Positions 51,143-57,360 of a stretch of DNA of 57,360 bases are shown here, piece after piece. The translations under genes and the position numbers were made by a program. This stretch comes from Bog-473 sp049513455 (GTDB lineage Bacteria; Actinomycetota; Acidimicrobiia; Acidimicrobiales; RAAP-2): NCBI GenBank assembly GCA_049513455.1, contig JBEKWB010000014.1:1-57360 (forward strand), written 5' to 3'. The notes under the pieces were generated by a model. It was not told the origin of the DNA and did not search any database. It saw only the letters and a program-made list of their open reading frames with translations. Every line of letters begins with the position of its first letter. Position 1 is the first letter of the stretch.

Positions 51143-52771
51143 TCAGGTCCGCTCTGGCCTCATATCGATCGCACCACATGGGCATTCTTGGGCGCAGATG
51201 CCGCATCCCTTGCAAAAGTCGTAGTCGAATTGATAGTACGGCGAACCACCAAGTTTGATCACTGCATTGTCCGGACATACACCGAAGCAGTTGTCGCACT
51301 CGAAGCAGTTGCCGCACGACAGACAACGCCGAGCCTCGAACAGTGCGTTGTCCTGGGTGAGACCACCGACGACCTCGTCGAAGGTGTTCTGGCGTCGGGC
51401 CGCCTCGAGTTCGGGTCGATGCGCTCGTGGCGCATCGGCGTAATACCAGGTGTTGAGTCGCTCGAATGTCGCCGGCTCCCCTGGCGAGGGGCAGATCAGA
51501 TCGTGACCGGCGAGATAGGCGTCGATGCCGAGGGCGGCTCGCTTGCCGTGCCCGATGGCTACCGTGGCCGTGCGCTCAGACGGCACGGCGTCGCCGCCGG
51601 CGAAAATTCCATTTGGAGCCGCCAGCATTGCCGGAGAAACCTCGATCACGCCGTCTTCGATCGTGACGCCTGGTTCCCCCTTGAGGAGCGAGAGGTCGGT
51701 GTCCTGACCGAGGGCGAGTACGAGCGATTCGGCGTCGAGTGTTTCGAACTCACCGGTCGGCTCCGGGAAACCTTCTTCATCGAGACGCATCTTTTCGAGC
51801 TCGAGTCGACTGCCGTCGATAGAGCGGACCGTGGAGAGCCAGTGCATCGTCACGCCCTCTTCAAGAGCTCCTGCCAGCTCGTCTGTGTGAGCAGGCATGT
51901 GCTCCTGGTTGCGGCGATAGATGATGGTGGCATCGGTGGCACCGAGACGGCGTGCTGTGCGTGCTGCATCGAGAGCCGTATCCCCCCCGCCGTAGATCGC
52001 GACGCGTCGTCCGAGTAGAGGTGGGTCGTCCTCGGCCACTCGGTGGAGAAGTGATACCGCGTCGAGAATGTGCGAGGAGTCGCCGGCCGGGATCTCGACG
52101 CGTCGAGCGAGCTGGGCGCCGACGGCGAGGAAGGTAGCGTCAAATCCACCCTCTTGCCGCTCGCGCGTGATGTCACGAACAGTGTGGTTGACCTCGACGT
52201 CGATGCCCAGGGAAATAATGCGCTCCACCTCGGCGTCCAAGACAGTCCGGGGAAGGCGGTAGGCGGGAATGCCATAGCGCATCATGCCGCCGAGCTTTGG
52301 CGCGGAATCGATTAGTCGGGTCTCATGACCGAGGCGACGTAGGTGATATGCCGCGCTCAGCCCGGACGGGCCGCCCCCAATGACGAGGACCCGCTTCCCG
52401 GTATCGACACCCGGCGGTGGCAGCGTCCAGCCTCGCTCGATGGCGAGATCGCCCAGGAAGCGCTCAATCGCATTGATCCCTACCGCCTCGTCGAGTTGGG
52501 CCCGATTGCACGCCGTCTCGCACGGGTGATAGCAGATCCGGCCCATGACGGCGGGGAACGGGTTGTCCTCGACCAATGTACGCCAGGCCGTCTCGTAATC
52601 CCCGGATTCGGCGTCATAGAGCCAGCGTTGGATGTTCTCCCCGGCGGGGCAGGCGCTGTTGCAAGGAGGCACCCGATCAACGTAGACAGGTCGCTCGACC
52701 CGCCACGAACCGGTCCGGTTGGCGTGGCTCGATCCAACTTCGAGCGTGATGGCGAACGGGAGCTTCTTCAT
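51143..52771 (-). CDS. GltD-like FAD/NAD(P) oxidoreductase fused to 2[4Fe-4S] ferredoxin domain (POR partner)
   Basis: The product has 542 residues. The N-terminal Fe-S region is VPPCNSACPAGENIQRWLY and ICYHPCETACNRAQLDEAVG. The FAD-binding motif is VLVIGGGPSGLSAAYHLRRL, the NAD(P)-binding motif is RRVAIYGGGDTALDAARTAR, and FAGGDAVPSERTATVAIGHG follows. The C-terminal ferredoxin part is CLSCGNCFECDNCFGVCPDN and CKGCGICAQECPCGAID. It replaces the small ferredoxin (delta) subunit of four-subunit PORs and could pass electrons from pyruvate oxidation to NAD(P)+. Its ATG overlaps the porB stop (ATGA). Confidence 0.88.
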   Translation of the reverse strand: MKKLPFAITLEVGSSHANRTGSWRVERPVYVDRVPPCNSACPAGENIQRWLYDAESGDYETAWRTLVEDNPFPAVMGRICYHPCETACNRAQLDEAVGINAIERFLGDLAIERGWTLPPPGVDTGKRVLVIGGGPSGLSAAYHLRRLGHETRLIDSAPKLGGMMRYGIPAYRLPRTVLDAEVERIISLGIDVEVNHTVRDITRERQEGGFDATFLAVGAQLARRVEIPAGDSSHILDAVSLLHRVAEDDPPLLGRRVAIYGGGDTALDAARTARRLGATDATIIYRRNQEHMPAHTDELAGALEEGVTMHWLSTVRSIDGSRLELEKMRLDEEGFPEPTGEFETLDAESLVLALGQDTDLSLLKGEPGVTIEDGVIEVSPAMLAAPNGIFAGGDAVPSERTATVAIGHGKRAALGIDAYLAGHDLICPSPGEPATFERLNTWYYADAPRAHRPELEAARRQNTFDEVVGGLTQDNALFEARRCLSCGNCFECDNCFGVCPDNAVIKLGGSPYYQFDYDFCKGCGICAQECPCGAIDMRPERT

Positions 52772-53796
52772 GGGCTCGTCTCCATTGGGTCCCCATCGCT
52801 TCGTGGCTCCTCAAGGAGGCCATACCTCAAGATGTTGTGGTCGGCGATCGCCTGGATGCGGGCCACGATGTCCGGCCGCCCGCCCTCGCCGAAGAGGTGG
52901 GCGTAGCGACTCTGGATCGACAGGTAGGACTCGACGGGCATAGGGTGGCGGATCGAAGATACGGCGGTGACCTCGCCATACTCGGCCTCGAAGACCGGAA
53001 AGAGCCCGGTCTGGTGGGCGAGCCGTGCCACACGGATCGTGTCGTTCGGAGCCGAACCCCAGCCGAGGGGGCAGGGAACGAGTATGTGCAGGTAGCGGGC
53101 ACCGTGGAACTCCATCGCCCGCTCGACCTTGGCTTCGAGATCATGGAGGTCGGCTACCGTCGCAGTCGCGACATAGGGAATGCCATGGGCCATGGCGAGA
53201 CGGGGGAGGTCTTTGCCCTGTCCGAACACGTTGCCTGGATCAGTGCCAAGGGCCTCGGTCGTTGCCGTGCGTGCTGCGGGTGGCGTGGCGCCTGAGCGTT
53301 GCACGCCGGTGTTCATGTAGGCCTCGTTGTCGTAGCAGATGAAGAGCACGTCGTCGTTGCGCTCGAACATTCCTGAGAGGCAGCCGAAGCCGATGTCCAC
53401 CGTCCCGCCGTCACCGGCCTGGCCGACGACACGCACATCGTGCATTCCCTTCACCTTCAGTGCGGCGGCGACACCGGTTGCCACCGCAGGGGCGTTCCCG
53501 AAAAGTGAGTGGAGCCAGGCCACCCGCCACGAGGTTTCGGGGTAAGGGGTGGAGAAGACCTCGAGACAACCGGTGGCGTTGACAGCGACCAGTTGGCCCT
53601 TGGTCGCCCGCATCGCGGCATCAAGTGCGTAGCGGGCGCCAAGCGCCTCGCCGCATCCTTGACAGGCTCGATGCCCTGAGTCGAGGGAATTGCTCCGGTC
53701 CGTGTCCGACTGGACTGTCCGGTTCGCCTGGTCAACGAGGCGGTTGCCGACGGCGAAGCTGCCGACTTGGTAAAAGCGCACGGGTCGGGTGGTCAT
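52768..53796 (-). CDS. porB: Pyruvate:ferredoxin oxidoreductase, beta subunit
   Basis: The product has 342 residues and binds thiamine diphosphate: VVGQAGDGGTVDIGFGCLSG, then DDVLFICYDNEAYMNTGVQR. Fe-S ligands are in HRACQGCGEALGARY and NATGC, and RYLHILVPCPLGWG follows. With the alpha subunit it decarboxylates pyruvate (or another 2-oxo acid) and forms acetyl-CoA, reducing ferredoxin. The N-terminus is about 40 residues longer than usual. It starts nine bases after the alpha stop. Confidence 0.9.
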   Translation of the reverse strand: MTTRPVRFYQVGSFAVGNRLVDQANRTVQSDTDRSNSLDSGHRACQGCGEALGARYALDAAMRATKGQLVAVNATGCLEVFSTPYPETSWRVAWLHSLFGNAPAVATGVAAALKVKGMHDVRVVGQAGDGGTVDIGFGCLSGMFERNDDVLFICYDNEAYMNTGVQRSGATPPAARTATTEALGTDPGNVFGQGKDLPRLAMAHGIPYVATATVADLHDLEAKVERAMEFHGARYLHILVPCPLGWGSAPNDTIRVARLAHQTGLFPVFEAEYGEVTAVSSIRHPMPVESYLSIQSRYAHLFGEGGRPDIVARIQAIADHNILRYGLLEEPRSDGDPMETSP

Positions 53797-53805
53797 AGGG
53801 ATTTC

Positions 53806-55059
53806 TCAACCGATCCGGGAGGCTACCGTGCCAAGGTCGCGAAGGATGTTCTCGGCCGTAGGACCCGTGCGCCGAGATCCGGCAAGCCGGGCACGCTCTC
53901 GCTGGATTATTTGGTGATCGAGGTCGAGGAAGGTGAGGCGTTCGAGCCGCTCTGCTGTCGCGTCGGCGAGCATGCCCTCAAGCGAACGTTGGGTGATCGC
54001 CCGTCCGCCGAGCCCGGCGACCACTGTGCAGAGCAAGAGGTCGGCGTCATGCGTTGCCATCCCCACGTCCGTCGAGAGCACGCCGCCAAACCCGACGCTG
54101 AATGCCTTCTCCACGACAACAACCCTCCGGGCCCCAGATAGCGCGTCGCGCACGGCGTCGTGAGGGAAGGGCCGGAACGATGTGATCCCGACGACGCCGA
54201 CACGCTCACCGGAGGCGCGGAGCGCATCGACAGCGTCTTTGATGGTGCCGAGGACCGATCCGAGTGCGACGACGATCGTCTCGGCGTCTTCGGTTCGGTA
54301 GCAGTGGAGGAGGCCCCCGCTGGCACGCCCGAAGGACTCGGTGAATTCGCCGGCCAGGAGGGGGATGCGCTCCAGCGCGTCGAGTTGGCGCAGATGTGAG
54401 AGGTAGCGGACCTCCTCGAAGGCTTCCGGGCCAACCATGGCACCAATGGAGACCGGGTTCTGCGGATCGAGAACCTGGCGGGGCTCGTAGGGCGGGAGGA
54501 AGGCGTCGACGGCGTCTTGCTCGGGCATGTCGATGGCCTCGACGGCATGGGTGAGGATGAAGCCGTCCATGCACACCATGACCGGGAGGGAGAGCTCCTC
54601 GGCGAGCCGGAAGGCTTGAATGTGCAAATCCGCCGCCTCCTGATTCGTTTCGGCAAAGAGCTGGATCCAGCCGGCGTCGCGCACCGCCATGGCGTCGCTG
54701 TGGTCGTTCCAGATGTTGATCGGGGCACCAATTGCCCGGTTTGCCAGTGTCATTACGATCGGCAGACCGAGACCCGCTGCGTTGTAGACCGCTTCAATCA
54801 TGAAGAGGAGCCCTTGGCTCGCGGTCGCGGTGTAGGCGCGCGCCCCCGTGGCGGAGGCGCCGATCGAGACCGACATCGCCGCGAATTCAGACTCGACATT
54901 GATGAACTCGCACGGCGAGAGCTGGCCCGACTTCACCATGGCACCGATCGCCTCGATGATGTGTGTCTGAGGGGAGATCGGATACGCACACACGACCTCC
55001 GGCCTACACAGGGCCACCGTTTCTGCCACGGCGCGAGAGCCTTCAATCTGTCGACGCAC
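53806..55059 (-). CDS. porA: Pyruvate:ferredoxin oxidoreductase, alpha subunit
   Basis: The product has 417 residues. EGSRAVAETVALCRPEVVCA, YPISPQTHIIEAIGAMVKSG, EFINVESEFAAMSVSIGASA and ARAYTATASQGLLFMIEAVY are seen, as are LPIVMTLANRAIGAPINIWN and DHSDAMAVRDAGWIQLFAET. These are characteristic of the pyrimidine-binding domain I and domain II of archaeal/anaerobic-type PORs. It starts at a GTG that overlaps the gamma gene by 17 bases. PORs are usually damaged by oxygen, which suits the hypoxia-type operator found upstream of the operon. Confidence 0.92.
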   Translation of the reverse strand: MRRQIEGSRAVAETVALCRPEVVCAYPISPQTHIIEAIGAMVKSGQLSPCEFINVESEFAAMSVSIGASATGARAYTATASQGLLFMIEAVYNAAGLGLPIVMTLANRAIGAPINIWNDHSDAMAVRDAGWIQLFAETNQEAADLHIQAFRLAEELSLPVMVCMDGFILTHAVEAIDMPEQDAVDAFLPPYEPRQVLDPQNPVSIGAMVGPEAFEEVRYLSHLRQLDALERIPLLAGEFTESFGRASGGLLHCYRTEDAETIVVALGSVLGTIKDAVDALRASGERVGVVGITSFRPFPHDAVRDALSGARRVVVVEKAFSVGFGGVLSTDVGMATHDADLLLCTVVAGLGGRAITQRSLEGMLADATAERLERLTFLDLDHQIIQRERARLAGSRRTGPTAENILRDLGTVASRIG

Positions 55060-55633
55060 GGGTCAGCTCCCCCTCCTCAAGCGTGACGAAGCGAAAGGCC
55101 GCTCTGGCGGCGGCGACGTTGCGCTCGCCGGGCGTCCCGGAGAATCGCTGGCGGATCGCCGAGTCGATCGCCGCGAGGGTGATCTCTCCGGTGAGGGCGG
55201 CAAAGCCGCCGAGCAGTGCTGCGTTCGGCAACGGCCGGCCGAGCTGCTCGAGAGCAAGCTCTGTCGCCGGACAGGTGAGCAGGCGGTCGCGGTGGAATTG
55301 CTCGAAGAAATCGCCGAACTCCAGCTCGTTAAAGTGCTGTGGGGTGTTCACGAGCACGTATCCCTCCGTGGAGAGGCCAGCGAACAGGTCAACTTGGTGG
55401 ATCAACGTGACATCTTGAATCACCAGCGCGTCCGGCGCCATGACCGGTTCCCGTGTGCGGATGGGGTGAGTGTCGATCCGACAGAACGAGACTACTGGCG
55501 CGCCCATCCGTTCCGATCCGAAGCTCGGGAAGGCCTGCGCGTAACGGCCTTCCGTGAATGCCGCCATTGACAGGATCTCGGCTGCGGTCACGACACCTTG
55601 ACCGCCACGGCCATGGAAACGAACCTGGAACAT
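55043..55633 (-). CDS. porG: Pyruvate:ferredoxin oxidoreductase, gamma subunit
   Basis: The product has 196 residues from the ATG at 55633. MFQVRFHGRGGQGVVTAAEI, YAQAFPSFGSERMGAPVVSF, RIDTHPIRTREPVMAPDALV and NAALLGGFAALTGEITLAAI match the CoA-binding domain III subunit. The longer open frame upstream is only a shadow of the GAPDH gene. The gap to the GAPDH stop is 22 bases, so both belong to one operon. Confidence 0.91.
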   Translation of the reverse strand: MFQVRFHGRGGQGVVTAAEILSMAAFTEGRYAQAFPSFGSERMGAPVVSFCRIDTHPIRTREPVMAPDALVIQDVTLIHQVDLFAGLSTEGYVLVNTPQHFNELEFGDFFEQFHRDRLLTCPATELALEQLGRPLPNAALLGGFAALTGEITLAAIDSAIRQRFSGTPGERNVAAARAAFRFVTLEEGELTRASTD

Positions 55634-55655
55634 GTCTATCTCGCGCTGGTTGCCA

Positions 55656-56669
55656 CTAGGGCCTTGGTGTGGCGCCGACGAGCGCAGCGAGATCGGCGAG
55701 TCGGCTCGAATACCCCGTCTCGTTGTCGTACCAACCGAGGACCTTGACGAGGTGGCCGTGGGCCATCGTGAGTCCCGAATCGAATACGCACGAGGCGGTT
55801 GAGTTGATGATGTCGCTCGAAACGAGGGGCTCGTCGGAGTATTCGAGGACTCCGGCCAGTCGCCCCGACTCGGCGGCGGCCCTGTAGGCGTCGTTGATGT
55901 CTGCGACGGCTGGCGTTGAGCGTAAGTTTGCCACCAGATCAGTGATCGACGCGTCGGGAACCGGGACACGTAGGGCGAGACCGTCGAGCCTTCCCGCCAC
56001 GTTCGGGAGGACCAGTCCGGTTGCTTTGGCCGCGCCGGTCGTGGTCGGGACAATGTTGATCGCCGCGCCACGTGCCCGTCGGGGATCTTTGTGCAGTGCA
56101 TCGACCAGGCTCTGATCGTCCGTGTACGCATGCACAGTCGTCATGAAGCCATCGTCGATACCGAAGGCGTCATCGAGCACCTTGGCCAGAGGTGCTAGGC
56201 AGTTCGTCGTGCAGGAGGCATTGGAGATGATGAAGTGCCGCTGCGGATCGTACTGATCCTCATTCACACCAATGACGAAGGTGGCGTCAGGATTGTCGGC
56301 GGGGGCGGAGATCACGACGCGGGTTGCGCCGGCTTCGAGGTGTTGGGTTGCCCTTTCCCGCTTGGTGTACTTCCCGGTCGACTCGATAACAACATCGATT
56401 GCGTATTGATGCCATGGGAGGGTTTTTGCTTCGGGTTCTGCCAGCATTTTGATGCGGCGCTCGCCGACGATCATCGTGTCGCCCTCGATGTGAACCGGTT
56501 CGGGATAGGGCCCGTGCACCGAGTCCCGGGCCAAGAGTCGGGCGAGTGCCGCAGGGGAACCAAGATCGTTAATGGCGACGACTTCGAAGTCGTGCGTAGG
56601 CCCCAGTGCGGCACGCAGGAACGATCGCCCCGTGCGTCCGAACCCGTTTATGGCCAGCCGTACCGTCAT
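55656..56669 (-). CDS. gap: Glyceraldehyde-3-phosphate dehydrogenase
   Basis: The product has 337 residues. RLAINGFGRTGRSFLRAALG is the NAD-binding start, HFIISNASCTTNCLAPLAKV the active-site Cys, and TTVHAYTDDQSLVDALHKDP the catalytic His. GAAINIVPTTTGAAKATGLV and VLGWYDNETGYSSRLADL complete the fold. The start at 56669 is seven bases after AAGGAG; an ATG directly before it is too close. V-A-I-N-D-L at the end of strand 2 is the NAD-specific pattern. It is the first gene of the gap-porGAB-FAD/Fd-pgk operon; site 6 lies 69 bases upstream. Confidence 0.95.
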   Translation of the reverse strand: MTVRLAINGFGRTGRSFLRAALGPTHDFEVVAINDLGSPAALARLLARDSVHGPYPEPVHIEGDTMIVGERRIKMLAEPEAKTLPWHQYAIDVVIESTGKYTKRERATQHLEAGATRVVISAPADNPDATFVIGVNEDQYDPQRHFIISNASCTTNCLAPLAKVLDDAFGIDDGFMTTVHAYTDDQSLVDALHKDPRRARGAAINIVPTTTGAAKATGLVLPNVAGRLDGLALRVPVPDASITDLVANLRSTPAVADINDAYRAAAESGRLAGVLEYSDEPLVSSDIINSTASCVFDSGLTMAHGHLVKVLGWYDNETGYSSRLADLAALVGATPRP

Positions 56670-56738
56670 CATGCACTCCTTGAGCAGATCGGTCGATTTC
56701 CCCTCAATCTGATCGTGAGGGCATGACGGCGAGCGGAG

Positions 56739-56754
56739 TAGGGCCAAAGGTCAC
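56739..56754. promoter_or_regulatory. DosR-box-like palindrome, site 6
   Basis: TAGGGCCAAAGGTCAC, 69 bases before the gap start codon, nearly the same distance as site 3 to the CoA-transferase start (70). The right half-site has one change. Confidence 0.58.
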
Positions 56755-56810
56755 CGGGCAGCGCAGTTTGGCAGATCGGGCGGGGAGCGGGCGCACACCC
56801 AGGCATCCCG

Positions 56811-57080
56811 TCAATCGCCGGGATGAGCGAGGGCCTGGTGCAGTTCCATGAGATTCCAGAGGCCTGGTGTTGAATGTTCAAGGCGGACCTCTATCAAGGA
56901 TACGTCCCCTGTCCCGCCCTCCGTCAGGTCCACGACGGCTTCAACCGAGTCAGCGAGACGAACCGAGTGACCTTCAAAGGCGAGCGTTCGGCGCTCGATT
57001 TCATCGGCAAGGTCGCGCAGCAAGACCGCTACATCGCGAAAACCTTTCGCCCTTAGGATTTCCGTAACTGCCTCCTCAAT
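56811..57080 (-). CDS. Possible small protein (uncertain start)
   Basis: The frame reads EEAVTEILRAKGFRDVAVLL, RDLADEIERRTLAFEGHSVR and VVDLTEGGTGDVSLIEVRLE. The helix-then-strands pattern resembles small amphipathic (amphi-Trp-like) domains. There is no ATG; the first TTG is at 57023, and the similarity-looking part extends to about 57080, where AGGAGG occurs within the frame. The gene may be real with a rare start, or a relic. Confidence 0.38.
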   Translation of the reverse strand: MEEAVTEILRAKGFRDVAVLLRDLADEIERRTLAFEGHSVRLADSVEAVVDLTEGGTGDVSLIEVRLEHSTPGLWNLMELHQALAHPGD

Positions 57081-57316
57081 AGTTGGCGAGCAAAGACTTC
57101 AAAGAGTGCGAGGCTGGCCACTGTCGCCTTGTGACCTGCAGAGATGCGCCGCAGCGGGTGGCTCCTGGGGCCGTGAGCTCCATGGCTTCCAGTGACGCTG
57201 GCGATCCATTCTTCGGATGCCGTGAGCTGTCCAGCGTCATGGCCCTTCTCCTTGCTCACTTGCCTCCGTGGCCTTGCGGATGGCCAAGGCCACGCAATCG
57301 GCGTGTTCAACGTCAA
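57053..57316 (-). CDS. Possible small protein
   Basis: The 87-codon frame contains TASEEWIASVTGSHGAHGPR and HKATVASLALFEVFARQLLR, which look protein-like, but has no recognised family. It partly overlaps the preceding entry in another frame. AGGAGG near its 3' end could serve the downstream small frame. Site 7 lies 26 bases upstream of its start. Confidence 0.33.
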   Translation of the reverse strand: MTLNTPIAWPWPSARPRRQVSKEKGHDAGQLTASEEWIASVTGSHGAHGPRSHPLRRISAGHKATVASLALFEVFARQLLRRQLRKS

Positions 57317-57342
57317 GGTACGGGAGCGCTGGAGTTCCGCCC

Positions 57343-57359
57343 AGGGCCTTTGGTCCCTA
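57343..57359. promoter_or_regulatory. DosR-box-like palindrome, site 7 (window edge)
   Basis: AGGGCCTTTGGTCCCTA. Its core GGGCCTTTGGTCCC differs from GGGACTTTAGTCCC at only two positions, the best match of the set. It lies at the right edge, so its target may be beyond the window. Confidence 0.6.
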
Positions 57360-57360
57360 G

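Noticed and set aside
51145..51160. Eighth DosR-like site (AGGTCC and TGGCCT) before pgk
   Set aside because: The half-sites are two bases further apart than in the other seven and lie in the last codons of the flavoprotein gene, so the match is probably chance.

Overview
The window comes from a high-GC actinobacterium, most likely of the Acidimicrobiia type. That placement is an inference. It rests on F420-type luciferase-like oxidoreductases, a deazaflavin nitroreductase relic, mycothiol-linked DinB and DsbA-like enzymes, an HU protein with a Lys/Ala/Pro tail, a BioB-BsaP pair, DUF222/HNH and DUF4190 proteins, and a secreted protein with GYW-DGG-FG repeats. No rRNA, tRNA, CRISPR array, insertion sequence or replication origin was recognised.

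1-16 kb: end of an acyl-CoA dehydrogenase, a frameshifted acyltransferase-3 protein, an archaeal-type riboflavin synthase, a DUF222/HNH protein, a lipoprotein with a glycosidase-like barrel, bioB with its auxiliary gene bsaP, a second acyl-CoA dehydrogenase, an amidase, and a coupled operon (DNA adenine methylase, PPK2, LLM oxidoreductase). Then come a methyltransferase, an AIM24 protein and a secreted COG4315 protein. Gene ends and promoters in this part carry many short tandem repeats.

16-39.6 kb: a Tat-exported FAD oxidase and a nitroreductase relic with an amber codon. Next is a four-gene operon, three of whose products carry doubled YbjQ-like domains. It is followed by an alcohol dehydrogenase, DUF4190 and DUF5522 proteins, HU, metY-metX, a Mug-type glycosylase, two alpha/beta hydrolases flanking a frame-broken GGDEF-EAL protein, NIPSNAP-like and cupin proteins, and a G1 peptidase fused to six repeats. 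The part closes with a Rieske / DsbA-like / mycothiol-enzyme / LLM cluster.

39.6-57.4 kb: an island for lower glycolysis and acetate production. It holds an unusual pyruvate kinase, an MFS transporter, an acetyl-CoA hydrolase/CoA-transferase, a ROK kinase, a PfkB kinase, enolase, a deleted PEP synthase, and a compact operon gap-porG-porA-porB-(FAD/ferredoxin subunit)-pgk. Together these would take glyceraldehyde-3-phosphate to acetyl-CoA and acetate through oxygen-sensitive pyruvate:ferredoxin oxidoreductase. Phosphoglycerate mutase, aldolase and triose-phosphate isomerase are not in the window.

The most notable observation is a recurrent 14-17 bp imperfect palindrome, about TAGGGCCNNAGGTCCC. 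I found it seven times, only in this island, in front of pyruvate kinase, the CoA-transferase, PfkB/enolase and GAPDH, plus one copy at the right edge. It matches the length and outer bases of the mycobacterial DosR/DevR hypoxia box (GGGACTWWAGTCCC). This suggests a DosR-like hypoxic regulon that controls a fermentative glycolysis module.
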